54,683 bases of DNA from an uncultured Lachnospiraceae bacterium (lineage in GTDB: Bacteria; Bacillota; Clostridia; Lachnospirales; Lachnospiraceae), in the NCBI GenBank assembly GCA_947630005.1, contig CANRGB010000004.1, positions 1 through 54,683 on the forward strand, written 5' to 3'. Both the position numbers and the translations under genes were made by a program. Within the stretch, counting starts at the first letter, position 1; each line of letters starts with the position of its first letter. A model generated the notes under the pieces. That model searched no databases and was not told the origin of the DNA. It saw nothing but the letters and a program-made list of their open reading frames with translations. This document shows positions 17,236 through 26,270 of the stretch, piece after piece.

Positions 17236-18235
17236 GATATCAATCGAGATTCCGGCAGAGCATGAGCGGAATGTATTTGGACAGTTTGACCAGTTTATAA
17301 AGAAAATTGAGAGGACGCTGCTGGTGACGGTGCTCAACAGGGACGGAACGGTGAAAATACTTGGGAGTCCGTCAAACGCGGAGCAGGCAAGGCGCGTGCT
17401 GCAGAGCCTCTGTGAGCTCTCAAAAAGGGGAAATGTGATCACAGAACAAAACGTCGATTATACGCTGTCGCTTGCCATGGATCAGAAGGAGTCCGCGATC
17501 GTGGAGATCGACAGCGACTGTATCTGCCATACGATCAGCGGCAGGCCGGTCAAGCCGAAGACCCTGGGACAGAAGGAATACGTGGACGCGATCCGCAAAA
17601 ATATGATTGTTTTCGGGACAGGACCGGCGGGAACCGGCAAGACGTATCTCGCGATGGCGATGGCCGTCACCGCGTTCAAGAACGAGGAAGTGAGCCGGAT
17701 CATACTGACAAGGCCGGCGATTGAGGCCGGCGAAAAGCTTGGTTTTCTCCCGGGCGATCTTCAGAGCAAGGTGGATCCGTATCTGCGGCCGCTCTACGAC
17801 GCGCTGTATCAGATCCTGGGGCCGGACAGTTTTCTGAAAAACATGGAGAAAGGCCTGATTGAAGTCGCGCCGCTCGCGTACATGCGCGGACGGACGCTTG
17901 ACAATGCGTTTATCATTCTCGACGAGGCGCAGAATACTTCCCCGGCCCAGATGAAAATGTTTCTGACAAGGATCGGGTTCGGATCCAAGGTTGTCGTGAC
18001 CGGAGATCTGACGCAGAAAGATCTTCCGAAAGATATGCCGTCGGGGCTTGACGTGGCGATCCGCGTGCTGAATAAGGTGGAGGATATCCGTTTCTGTACG
18101 CTGACGAGCAAGGACGTCGTCCGGCATCCGCTGGTGCAGAAGATCGTAAACGCGTACGAGGAGTACGAAAGACGCAGAGACAACCCGCATACGAAAAATG
18201 CCCCCGGCAAACGCAGAAAGAGCGGAGGTGCCTGA
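17222..18235 (+). CDS. phoH: PhoH family ATPase
   Basis: Cytoplasmic P-loop ATPase of the PhoH family, linked by context to RNA metabolism. An N-terminal KH-like domain (MVEISIEIPAEHERNVFGQFDQ) precedes Walker A GPAGTGKT (about 134-141), the motif TRPAIEAGEKLGFLPGDLQ and Walker B FIILDEAQN (about 231). The ORF track starts too early; ATG 17222 or 17228 follows AGGAGG at 17204-17209. The order yqfC-yqfD-phoH-ybeY matches other Firmicutes except that yqfF/pgpH is missing between phoH and ybeY. The stop overlaps the ybeY start (TGATG). Confidence 0.93.
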   Translation: MNMVEISIEIPAEHERNVFGQFDQFIKKIERTLLVTVLNRDGTVKILGSPSNAEQARRVLQSLCELSKRGNVITEQNVDYTLSLAMDQKESAIVEIDSDCICHTISGRPVKPKTLGQKEYVDAIRKNMIVFGTGPAGTGKTYLAMAMAVTAFKNEEVSRIILTRPAIEAGEKLGFLPGDLQSKVDPYLRPLYDALYQILGPDSFLKNMEKGLIEVAPLAYMRGRTLDNAFIILDEAQNTSPAQMKMFLTRIGFGSKVVVTGDLTQKDLPKDMPSGLDVAIRVLNKVEDIRFCTLTSKDVVRHPLVQKIVNAYEEYERRRDNPHTKNAPGKRRKSGGA

Positions 18236-18732
18236 TGACTGTTGATTTTGCAGACGAGAGTTCGCTTGAACTTGGCATTGATCCCGAAGAGACGGCCGGG
18301 CTGGTCGTCAGCCAGGTTCTTGATTATATGGAATGTCCGTATGAGGCGCAGGTCAGCGTTCTGGTTACGGACGAGGACAGGATTCACAGCCTGAATCTCG
18401 CGCACCGGGGGATTGACCGCGCGACGGACGTTCTGTCATTTCCGATGGCCGAATATGAGACCCCAGGAGATTTTTCGTTCCTTGAGGAGGATGGGGCAGA
18501 CTGTTTTGATCCGGACACCGGGGAGCTGCTGCTGGGGGATATCGTGATCTGTGCGGCCCGTGTGCTCTCCCAGGCCAGGGATTACGGGCACAGCGTGCGG
18601 CGGGAGTTTGCGTTCCTTGTGGCGCACAGCATGCTGCATCTGCTCGGATACGATCACATGGAAGAAAGAGAGGCTGCCGTGATGGAGCAGAAGCAGGAAG
18701 AGATTCTGCGGCAGCTGGATATCTTAAGATGA
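18235..18732 (+). CDS. ybeY: Endoribonuclease YbeY (16S rRNA maturation)
   Basis: Zinc-dependent endoribonuclease acting in 16S rRNA 3'-end processing and ribosome quality control. The zinc site HSMLHLLGYDH (131-141) is intact, and the RATDVLSFPM motif is present. The 165-residue length is normal. GGAGGTGCC lies upstream and the start overlaps the phoH stop. Some Lachnospiraceae homologues have a similar acidic segment between LSFP and the zinc site. Confidence 0.95.
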   Translation: MTVDFADESSLELGIDPEETAGLVVSQVLDYMECPYEAQVSVLVTDEDRIHSLNLAHRGIDRATDVLSFPMAEYETPGDFSFLEEDGADCFDPDTGELLLGDIVICAARVLSQARDYGHSVRREFAFLVAHSMLHLLGYDHMEEREAAVMEQKQEEILRQLDILR

Positions 18733-18745
18733 GGAGGAATTATAA

Positions 18746-19876
18746 ATGAAAAACAAGGGATGGAAGAGACTGGGAGCCTTGATGTTCGCTGCCGTACTGA
18801 CAGCGGGGAGCGTGCTTTGCGGTCCGGAGCGTGCGTTTGCCGAAGAGACGGCGGATGCGGGTTTTACCGGAGAGATGGTCAGAAGCTTTCTTACCGGGAA
18901 GCTGGTGCCTGATACGATCGGACGGGCCAGGGCGATTTCAGTTATGTACAATAATATTCAGGATGCGCTTCCGCAGTCCGGGATCGCGAATGCCGAGATT
19001 GTCTATGAGGCCCCGGTTGAGGGAGGAATCACCCGTCTGATGGGAATCCTTGAGGATTATCAGGACGTGGACCGTATCGGTTCCGTGCGGAGCTGCCGCA
19101 ATTACTTTGTCTATTTCGCGCGGGAATTTGATACATACTACCTGCATTTCGGCCAGGCAGTTTACGCGCTTGACCTGCTGAATCGTCCGGAAACGTTGAA
19201 TCTGAGCGGACTGGAAGAGGCGGGCGAAGGAGAAGGCGAGATCATGTATTACCGCTCCGACGATTTCGAGGCGCCGCACAATGTGTTCACCAACTATGAA
19301 CTTGTGCAGGACGGAATCGAATTCCGAAAGTATCCCAGGACTTATTCCGATGAATATCTGGCGCAGAACGGACATTATCAGTTCGCGGACGACGGAGCGC
19401 CCGTCACGCTTGACGGGGGAGAGGACGCGGCCGTGGTCGTTCCCGGTTATGAGTTCAACAGCGCGTATTTCACGTACGACAGTTCTACAGGCAAATATTC
19501 CAGGTATCAGTACGGCGGACCCCAGATCGATATGCTGACGGGGAACGGACTGACGTACACGAATATCATTCTCCAGTACTGTTCCTGGGAGCCGTTTGAC
19601 GAGAACGGTTATCTGAATATCGATACGATCTCGGGAGGAGAAGGCAAATACATCACAAACGGCAAAGCGATCGACATCACCTGGCAGAAGGACGCGGTCA
19701 ACATGGATGACGCGTTCGCCAGCGAGAATTTCGGCGTGACGCATTACTATGATCTGAACGGCAGCGAGATCACGCTCAACCAGGGAAAAACCTGGGTGTG
19801 CATCGTGCTGGATACCCAGGGCGATCAGGTTGCCCTTTATCCTGATACCGATTCTTTTGCAGACAGCGGATATTGA
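18746..19876 (+). CDS. Secreted DUF3048 (YerB-like) protein
   Basis: A 376-residue exported protein. A signal peptide (residues 1-32, ending AFAEE) is followed by the DUF3048 domains: SFLTGKLVPDTIGRARAISVMYNN, PQSGIANAEIVYEAPVEGGITRLMGI, then DRIGSVRSCRNYFVYFAREFDTYYLHFG. The C-terminal domain includes ITWQKDAV and GKTWVCIVLDTQGDQV. There is no lipobox, unlike B. subtilis YerB. Function is unknown. GAGGAATTATAA lies upstream, 13 bases after ybeY, so it probably shares that transcript. Confidence 0.85.
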   Translation: MKNKGWKRLGALMFAAVLTAGSVLCGPERAFAEETADAGFTGEMVRSFLTGKLVPDTIGRARAISVMYNNIQDALPQSGIANAEIVYEAPVEGGITRLMGILEDYQDVDRIGSVRSCRNYFVYFAREFDTYYLHFGQAVYALDLLNRPETLNLSGLEEAGEGEGEIMYYRSDDFEAPHNVFTNYELVQDGIEFRKYPRTYSDEYLAQNGHYQFADDGAPVTLDGGEDAAVVVPGYEFNSAYFTYDSSTGKYSRYQYGGPQIDMLTGNGLTYTNIILQYCSWEPFDENGYLNIDTISGGEGKYITNGKAIDITWQKDAVNMDDAFASENFGVTHYYDLNGSEITLNQGKTWVCIVLDTQGDQVALYPDTDSFADSGY

Positions 19877-19888
19877 TTAGAGGTTATT

Positions 19889-21553
19889 GTGAAGAGTAAG
19901 AAAAGGACAAGCAGTAAAAATTATCTGGTTCAGGGGTCGATACTGGCCGCCGCGTCGATCATCGCCAAGATCATCGGCATGCTCTACCGCTTCCCGCTGA
20001 CGAATATTCTGGGGGATACGGGGAACAGCTACTACTCGACCGCGAATGAAATCTACAATATTATTTTGATGATATCGTCGTTCAGCCTGCCGCTTGCGGT
20101 TTCAAAACTGGTCTCCGAGCGGCTGAACCGCAGGGAATACCGGAATGCGTACAGAGTTTTTCTGTGCGCGGTCCGTTTTGCTGTCGTGGCAGGCGGTATC
20201 GCGGCGCTTCTGACGTACCTGCTGGCCGGGTTCATCACAAAGTATGTGATGTCTTTTGGGCTTGCGGTCCATGCGCTGCGCGTGCTTGCGCCGGCGATTC
20301 TGATCTGCGCGATCGTGGGAGCGTTCCGCGGATATTTTCAGGGCTATTCCACGATGCTGCCCACAGCGGTTTCTCAGGTCCTGGAGCAGATCGTAAACGC
20401 GGTGGTGACGATTGTCTGCGCCGGCATCATGTACAATTACGGGCTGTCCCTGGCTGCGGACGAAGGAAACGAACTGCTTGCTCCGGCGTGGGGAGCGGCC
20501 GGCGGTACATTCGGCACGGTTGTAAGCCTCACGGTGGCAATGCTCTTTATGATGATGGTTTATGTCGGGAAAAAGGATACGATCGGGGCGCAGCTGCGCA
20601 GGGATCACACGGACCGGCTCGAAACAAGAAGCGAAATTTATCATGTGCTGGCGCTTACGATCCTGCCGATCATCCTGAGTACCGTACTTTATAATATTAC
20701 AAACGTGGCGGATCAGGGTATCTTCAACCGGGTGCTCCGCAGCCAGGGGTATACGGAGGGACAATACGGAACGATCTGGGGCATCTATACCGGGAAATTC
20801 CGTGTCCTGATGAATGTTCCGCTCTCTCTGGCATCCTGTCTGGCCCCTTCGATCGTCCCGAGTCTTACGGCGGCGGTACAAAGAAGAAGCAGGCGTGAAG
20901 CAGTGGAAAAGGTGCGGACAGCCATACGTTTTACGATGCTTCTGACGATCCCAAGCGCGGTGGGCATGGCCGCGCTCGGAGGCCCGATCATCCGGCTGCT
21001 GTTCCCGAGCACAAAGACGGGACTTCCTCTTGCGGCGGGAATCATGCAGGTGGGAGCGCTGATGACGATCTTTTACGGCCTTTCGACGCTCACCACAGGA
21101 ATCCTCCAGGGACTGGGAAAACTGAGACAGCCGCTGATCAACTGTGCGATTGCGCTGGTGTTTCATTTTATCCTGCTTTATTTCCTGCTCACGGCGGCAA
21201 ATCTGAATATTTACGCCGTCATATATTCCAATATCTTTTTTGCTGTCCTGGTGAGCATTCTGAACGGAATCGCGATCGGGCGGACGCTGCGTTACCGGCA
21301 GGAGATCCTGAGAACATTCCTTGTGCCGACAATCGCGTCTGTCATTATGGGGGCCGGCGCTTATCTCGTCTATACCGGAGTGAATAAGCTGTTCGGAAAC
21401 GCGTTTGCGACATGCGTCGGTATTCTGACCGGCGTTATCCTGTACTGCGTAGGACTTGTGTCTTTCCGCGGAATTACGATCGAGGAGATTGCGGCGATGC
21501 CGAAAGGGCATCTGATTATTAAACTGATAAGAAAGCTCGGGCTGATGAGGTAG
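19889..21553 (+). CDS. MATE/MOP-type polysaccharide flippase (SpoVB/MurJ-like)
   Basis: Polytopic membrane protein of 554 residues with about 14 helices, of the COG2244/MurJ-like flippase group. The N-terminal SILAAASIIAKIIGMLYRFPLTNILG and FRGYFQGYSTMLPTAVSQVLEQI motifs are typical of SpoVB and related lipid-II or polysaccharide exporters. The start is GTG 19889 with AGAGG nearby, 12 bases after the DUF3048 stop. Which substrate it carries cannot be told from sequence; its position beside sporulation genes is compatible with a spore-cortex or wall role. Confidence 0.85.
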   Translation: MKSKKRTSSKNYLVQGSILAAASIIAKIIGMLYRFPLTNILGDTGNSYYSTANEIYNIILMISSFSLPLAVSKLVSERLNRREYRNAYRVFLCAVRFAVVAGGIAALLTYLLAGFITKYVMSFGLAVHALRVLAPAILICAIVGAFRGYFQGYSTMLPTAVSQVLEQIVNAVVTIVCAGIMYNYGLSLAADEGNELLAPAWGAAGGTFGTVVSLTVAMLFMMMVYVGKKDTIGAQLRRDHTDRLETRSEIYHVLALTILPIILSTVLYNITNVADQGIFNRVLRSQGYTEGQYGTIWGIYTGKFRVLMNVPLSLASCLAPSIVPSLTAAVQRRSRREAVEKVRTAIRFTMLLTIPSAVGMAALGGPIIRLLFPSTKTGLPLAAGIMQVGALMTIFYGLSTLTTGILQGLGKLRQPLINCAIALVFHFILLYFLLTAANLNIYAVIYSNIFFAVLVSILNGIAIGRTLRYRQEILRTFLVPTIASVIMGAGAYLVYTGVNKLFGNAFATCVGILTGVILYCVGLVSFRGITIEEIAAMPKGHLIIKLIRKLGLMR

Positions 21554-21702
21554 CTTCTCTTTAAATCGGACAAAGCAAACGACAGGACTGAAAACGGGAC
21601 AAAAAGCGAACAAAAACGCGGGAACAGAGGCAGAAATAAGGAACTGAAAACTAAGAAACAGAAAATATTAAACAGAAACAGAAAACGGAAATGTAAATAA
21701 AA
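21554..21702 (+). other. A-rich, pyrimidine-poor spacer before proB
   Basis: The 149 bases between the flippase and proB are dominated by A with repeated aaacagaaa, gaaaac and aacaaaa words, unlike the surrounding GC-rich DNA. I see no hairpin, no clear promoter and no good Shine-Dalgarno before the proB ATG. It may be an unstructured translation enhancer. Confidence 0.6.
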
Positions 21703-22548
21703 ATGGAAACAAGAGAATATTTAAAAGACAAGCGCAGGATTGTCGTAAAGATCGGCAGTTCTTCCATCACGCATGAAGAGACAGGGGCGCTGAATCTCAC
21801 AAAACTTGAAGTTCTGGTGAGGGAACTTTGTGACCTGAAAAATATGGGAAAGGATGTGATACTGGTGTCCTCGGGCGCGATCGCGGTGGGAAGACAGGCG
21901 GTCGGATTTCATCACAGACCCCAAAAGCTTGCGGAAAAGCAGGCGTGCGCGGCGATCGGACAGGCGCAGCTTATGATGATCTATCAGAAACTGTTCAGCG
22001 AGTACGGACACAGGGCGGCCCAGATTCTGATGACCAAGAACACCATGATCAACAACCTGAACCGCAAAAACGCCCTGAATACATTTGAGGAGCTCCTTGC
22101 GATGGGGGCGATCCCGATTGTCAATGAAAATGATACGGTGGCCACCTATGAGATCGAGTTTGGAGACAACGATACGCTTTCCGCGATCGTCGCCGCTCTT
22201 CTGAACGCGGATCTGCTGATCCTTTTGTCGGATATCGACGGTCTCTATACGGACGATCCGCATACCTGTCCGGACGCCAGGTTTATCGATGACGTGGAAA
22301 CGATTGACGGGGATCTGATGCGGATGGGGAAAGGCAGCAGCAGCAGTGTGGGGACCGGGGGCATGGCGACCAAACTCTCGGCGGCCCGGATCGCTACGGC
22401 CGCGGGGGCCGATATGATCATCGCGAACGGGGAGGATTTTCATATCCTTCACCGGATCATCCAGGGAAACAAGCTGGGAACATTGTTTAAAGGACAGCAC
22501 GACAAAGATTTTTATCTGATCGATATTCTGGAGGAAGAGGGCATATGA
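21703..22548 (+). CDS. proB: Glutamate 5-kinase (lacking PUA domain)
   Basis: First enzyme of proline synthesis, phosphorylating glutamate. The amino-acid kinase fold is complete: RIVVKIGSSSITHE (phosphate loop), VSSGAIAVGRQ, VNENDTV and LLSDIDGLYTDDP, then GTGGMATKLSAARIA. At 281 residues it lacks the C-terminal PUA domain seen in E. coli ProB. It is followed directly by a DUF896 gene (ATGA overlap) and the cyclo-ligase-ProA fusion, so the proline pathway remains in one unit. The ATG lacks a strong Shine-Dalgarno. Confidence 0.95.
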   Translation: METREYLKDKRRIVVKIGSSSITHEETGALNLTKLEVLVRELCDLKNMGKDVILVSSGAIAVGRQAVGFHHRPQKLAEKQACAAIGQAQLMMIYQKLFSEYGHRAAQILMTKNTMINNLNRKNALNTFEELLAMGAIPIVNENDTVATYEIEFGDNDTLSAIVAALLNADLLILLSDIDGLYTDDPHTCPDARFIDDVETIDGDLMRMGKGSSSSVGTGGMATKLSAARIATAAGADMIIANGEDFHILHRIIQGNKLGTLFKGQHDKDFYLIDILEEEGI

Positions 22549-22763
22549 ATGAAGCGAGGCTTCAGAGAATCAACGAACTGGCGAGGAAATCAAAAGCGGA
22601 AGGGCTGACGAAGGCGGAACGCGCGGAACAGGCGGTGCTCAGGCAGGAGTACATAGAGGCGATCCGGCGCAGTCTGCGCGGTCAGCTTGACCGGATTGAT
22701 GTGATAAATGCGGACGGGACAATAGAGAATCTGGGGGAAAAACATGAAAAAAGAGGACATTAG
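22545..22763 (+). CDS. DUF896 family protein (YnzC-like)
   Basis: A 72-residue protein with the DUF896 signature [35 protein letters not shown]. subtilis YnzC is a short helical-hairpin protein of unknown function, associated with SOS-regulated genes. The ATGA overlap with proB and 20-base overlap with the next gene indicate coupled translation. A role in proline metabolism is not implied by the family. Confidence 0.85.
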   Translation: MNEARLQRINELARKSKAEGLTKAERAEQAVLRQEYIEAIRRSLRGQLDRIDVINADGTIENLGEKHEKRGH

Positions 22764-24540
22764 GAAGCTGGTGTTTGCCAGGAGAAAAGAGCAGCTCAGG
22801 CAGGAACTGGAAGCGAAAAGCCACAGAATCTGCGAGACGATCATTCAGATGGAAGATTTTCAGAAGGCTTCTTCTGTCTATGTCTACATGGATTATAACG
22901 CGGAGGTTATGACCAGGGAAATCATCGAGGAGGCATGGAAACAGGGAAAGAAAGTCGCGGCTCCAAAAGTCGAGGGCGACACCATGACCTATTATTACAT
23001 AACGTCCTATGAGGATGTGAAGCCGGGCTATTTCGGGATACCGGAGCCCGAGCCGGTAAATCCGGCGAATGACGAGAACGCTCTGGTGATCATTCCCGGC
23101 GTGGGATTCGACGGGAACCGTCACCGCTGCGGTTACGGAAAAGGATTCTACGACAAATTTCTGGCGGCCCATCCGTTCCATCCGACGGTTGCCGCGGCGT
23201 TTGAATTTCAGATCATGGACGAGGTGATGAGCGATGTGTTTGATATCTGTCCAAAGTATCTGGTAACGGAAGAACGCATTATCGCCGACCCGGACGTGCT
23301 GCTCGCGAGCATCGGAAAGAAAGCAAAGCATGTGGAGCCGGAAATCCGGAGTCTTTCCTCAGCGGACAAAGACAGGGCGCTTCTTGCGGTCGCGGACGCG
23401 CTGGAAAAACGCCGCGGGGAAATATTCAGCGCCAACCAGACCGATATACATCTGGCCCGTGAGAACCATATGAAGGAGGGGCTGATCGACCGGCTGATGC
23501 TGAACGACGCCAGGATCGAGGGAATGTCGGAAGGACTGCGGCAGATTGTTTCTCTGGACGATCCGATCGGTGAAGTGACCGGAATGAAGAAGCGCCCGAA
23601 CGGTCTTTTGATCGGGCAGAAGCGTGTTCCGCTCGGCGTGATCGGCATCATCTATGAGTCGAGGCCGAATGTGACGGCGGATGCCTTCGGACTCTGCTTC
23701 AAGACGGGGAACGTCGTGATACTGAAAGGAGGAAGCGACGCGATCCATTCCAACCGCGCGATCGTGGCCGTTATCCGGGACACGTTAAAAGACTGCGGCA
23801 TCTCCGCGGACGCGATTCAGCTGATCGACGCGGCGGACCGTGAGGTTACCTCCCGTTTTATGCGGCTGAAGCAGTATGTCGACGTGCTGATCCCGCGCGG
23901 GGGCGCCGGACTGATCCGCGCGGTAGTCGAGAACAGTACGATTCCGGTGATCGAGACAGGGACGGGGAACTGTCATATTTATGTGGATGACGGCGCGGAT
24001 CTCGATATGGCCGTCTCAATCATCAATAATGCGAAAACGCAGAGGATCGGCGTCTGCAATGCCTGCGAATCGCTTGTCGTTCACGAAAACATCGAGAAAG
24101 AACTTCTCGGGAAATTAAAGCAAAAACTGGATGAGCATAAAGTCGAGCTGCGCTGTGACGAAAAGGCTCTTGCCTGCGTCGAGGGAGGCGTGGCCGCCGC
24201 CGAACAGGACTGGGGCACGGAATATCTGGATTATATTCTCTCGGTAAAGACGGTTTCTTCCCTGGAAGAAGCGATTGCGCATATTAACCGCTATAATACC
24301 GGTCATTCTGAAGCGATCATCACAAAGGATTACGCGCATGCGATGAAATTCCTCGATGAGATCGACGCGGCGGCAGTCTATGTCAACGCTTCCACGAGAT
24401 TTACGGATGGCTTCGAATTTGGATTCGGCGCGGAAATCGGCATCAGCACGCAGAAGCTGCATGCGCGCGGCCCCATGGGACTGCTCGCTCTTACCACAAC
24501 GAAATTCATCATCTTCGGGAATGGCCAGGTGCGCCCGTAA
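22744..24540 (+). CDS. proA: Fusion: 5-formyltetrahydrofolate cyclo-ligase + glutamate-5-semialdehyde dehydrogenase
   Basis: One uninterrupted 598-residue frame encodes two enzymes. Residues about 1-190 are 5-formyl-THF cyclo-ligase (ATP-dependent formation of 5,10-methenyl-THF), with [29 protein letters not shown] and [11 protein letters not shown] (about 131). Residues about 195-598 are ProA, which reduces glutamyl-5-phosphate to the semialdehyde; [30 protein letters not shown] begins it, and the catalytic cysteine is in RIGVCNACE (Cys438). Both halves look complete. The first ends near ERIIADPD and the second begins at LLASIGKK, so little or no linker exists. A GTG in this stretch could start a separate ProA, but it has no Shine-Dalgarno. 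GGGGGA precedes ATG 22744. Confidence 0.93.
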   Translation: MKKEDIRKLVFARRKEQLRQELEAKSHRICETIIQMEDFQKASSVYVYMDYNAEVMTREIIEEAWKQGKKVAAPKVEGDTMTYYYITSYEDVKPGYFGIPEPEPVNPANDENALVIIPGVGFDGNRHRCGYGKGFYDKFLAAHPFHPTVAAAFEFQIMDEVMSDVFDICPKYLVTEERIIADPDVLLASIGKKAKHVEPEIRSLSSADKDRALLAVADALEKRRGEIFSANQTDIHLARENHMKEGLIDRLMLNDARIEGMSEGLRQIVSLDDPIGEVTGMKKRPNGLLIGQKRVPLGVIGIIYESRPNVTADAFGLCFKTGNVVILKGGSDAIHSNRAIVAVIRDTLKDCGISADAIQLIDAADREVTSRFMRLKQYVDVLIPRGGAGLIRAVVENSTIPVIETGTGNCHIYVDDGADLDMAVSIINNAKTQRIGVCNACESLVVHENIEKELLGKLKQKLDEHKVELRCDEKALACVEGGVAAAEQDWGTEYLDYILSVKTVSSLEEAIAHINRYNTGHSEAIITKDYAHAMKFLDEIDAAAVYVNASTRFTDGFEFGFGAEIGISTQKLHARGPMGLLALTTTKFIIFGNGQVRP

Positions 24541-24795
24541 ATTCCGTCCTGCAGTCTGCCGGAAAAGAGGCGCTGTCATCGGCACGGCAGGGAAAGTCTG
24601 AAGATAACAGTTTTAACAGGCCGCTGTGAAGTATGGATCGGAAAAAGGACATGGTTCACAACGGTCTGTTTTGTATTGCAGCGCGCAGGTCATACACGGC
24701 TGTGTTCACAAGCCGCAGAAAAGTGAACCGGATACCGGAATAAAACAGTTGCTTTCTTTTGTTTTGTCGTTTAAACTAGGAAAGGATAATGAACT
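24541..24795 (+). other. 255-base intergenic region before miaB
   Basis: No convincing gene. It contains possible long-range pairing GGTTCAC (24653-24659) with GTGAACC (24723-24729), an inner CGGCT/AGCCG stem, and CTGCCG/CGGCAG near the proA end. A T-rich run (24749-24773) ends it and overlaps the miaB promoter. The ORF at 24626-24967 runs far into miaB in another frame and is rejected. Confidence 0.5.
24749..24777 (+). promoter_or_regulatory. Possible sigma-A promoter of miaB-mutSL
   Basis: TTGCTT (24749-24754), 17-base spacer, TAAACT (24772-24777). It matches consensus moderately and would give a very short leader of about 12 bases with AAAGG before ATG 24796. Confidence 0.45.
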
Positions 24796-26250
24796 ATGTA
24801 TAATAAGACAGAGATTGACGGAATCGATCTTCGCCAGGCTCCTCCTGCGGGCGAACCGGACAGGCAGTATTATTTTATGGCGAAATGCAGGGAATGGACG
24901 CGGGATTTCCGGGAGCAGAACGGACGCTCTCCAAGGGCCTGCGTGGTCAATATGGGCTGCCAGATGAACGCACGCGACTCGGAAAAACTGAGAGGAATCC
25001 TCGAAACCGGAGGATACGAGCTGAGCCAGAACGAGGAATCCGATCTTGTCATATACAACACATGTACGGTGCGGGAGAATGCCAATCTGAAGGTATACGG
25101 GAGACTTGGCTATCTGGGAAATCTCAAGAAAAAGAATCCGGGGATGAAGATTGCTCTGTGCGGCTGCATGATGCAGGAGCCGGAGGTTGTCGAGAAAATT
25201 AAAAAGAGTTTCCGCTATGTGGATCTTATTTTCGGAACCCATAATATTTTTAAATTTGCGGAGCTGCTGACAACGATGCTTGAATCTGACCGGATGGTGA
25301 TCGATATCTGGAAGGACACGGACCAGATCGTGGAGGATCTCCCAGCGGACCGGACCTATTCCTTCAAATCCGGAGTCAATATCATGTTCGGCTGCAATAA
25401 CTTCTGCAGCTACTGTATCGTCCCCTACGTCCGGGGAAGGGAGCGCAGCCGGAAGCCGGACGATATCATCTGCGAGATCGAACGCCTGGCGGCGGACGGC
25501 GTGAAAGAAGTCATGCTGCTTGGACAGAATGTCAATTCCTACGGGAAAAATCTGGAGGAACCGGTCACCTTCGCGGAGCTTCTGCGCCGTGTGGAGCAGA
25601 TCAGCGGTATTGAGCGCATCCGCTTTATGACTTCCCATCCCAAGGATCTGTCCGACGAACTGATCGAGGTCATGAAGCATTCCGATAAGATCTGCCGTCA
25701 TCTGCACCTTCCGCTTCAGTCGGGAAGCAGCCGCATCCTGAAAAAAATGAACCGGAAATATACGAAGGAACAGTATCTTGCTCTCGCGCAGAAGCTGAGG
25801 AGCGAGATTCCTGACCTGTCCCTGACGACCGATATCATTGTTGGATTTCCCGGAGAGACGGAAGAGGACTTTGAAGAGACGCTGGACGTCGTGCGTAAGG
25901 TCCGCTATGACAGCGCATTCACGTTTATTTACTCCAGACGGACCGGTACGCCCGCCGCCGTCATGGAAGATCAGATCCCGGAAGACGTCGTCAAAGAACG
26001 CTTTTCGCGCCTTCTGACGCTTGTGCAGGATATCTCAAAAGAGATGTCCGCCCGTATCCAGGGACAGACGCTTCCTGTGCTGGTAGAATCTGTCAACGGA
26101 CAGGATAAGACTCTGGTGACAGGACGGCTCGGCAATAACCTGATCGTTCATTTTCCGGGGACAGAGGATCTGATCGGCAGAACGGTAAATGTATATCTAA
26201 AAGAGTGCAGGGGCTTCTATTACATAGGAGAACCGGCGGCGGACAGATAG
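24796..26250 (+). CDS. miaB: tRNA-2-methylthio-N6-dimethylallyladenosine synthase
   Basis: Radical-SAM methylthiotransferase that converts i6A37 to ms2i6A37 in tRNAs reading UNN codons. The N-terminal UPF0004 domain carries its cysteines in NMGCQMNARDSE, YNTCTVREN and LCGCMMQ. The radical-SAM motif CNNFCSYC is at 200-207. A TRAM domain closes the protein (SVNGQDKTLVTGRLGNN). Length is 484 aa, with an extra ~35 residues before the UPF0004 domain as in clostridial homologues. It works after MiaA, encoded 6 kb downstream, and lies beside mutS. Confidence 0.96.
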   Translation: MYNKTEIDGIDLRQAPPAGEPDRQYYFMAKCREWTRDFREQNGRSPRACVVNMGCQMNARDSEKLRGILETGGYELSQNEESDLVIYNTCTVRENANLKVYGRLGYLGNLKKKNPGMKIALCGCMMQEPEVVEKIKKSFRYVDLIFGTHNIFKFAELLTTMLESDRMVIDIWKDTDQIVEDLPADRTYSFKSGVNIMFGCNNFCSYCIVPYVRGRERSRKPDDIICEIERLAADGVKEVMLLGQNVNSYGKNLEEPVTFAELLRRVEQISGIERIRFMTSHPKDLSDELIEVMKHSDKICRHLHLPLQSGSSRILKKMNRKYTKEQYLALAQKLRSEIPDLSLTTDIIVGFPGETEEDFEETLDVVRKVRYDSAFTFIYSRRTGTPAAVMEDQIPEDVVKERFSRLLTLVQDISKEMSARIQGQTLPVLVESVNGQDKTLVTGRLGNNLIVHFPGTEDLIGRTVNVYLKECRGFYYIGEPAADR

Positions 26251-26270
26251 ATGAAAGAAGCGAGGGGAAC

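Noticed and set aside
20102-21613. 503-aa minus-strand ORF
   Set aside because: Antisense to the flippase gene; its composition is Arg/His/Gln-rich with no domain.
24626-24967. 113-aa ORF before miaB
   Set aside because: Overlaps miaB for ~170 bases in another frame, with no recognisable domain.
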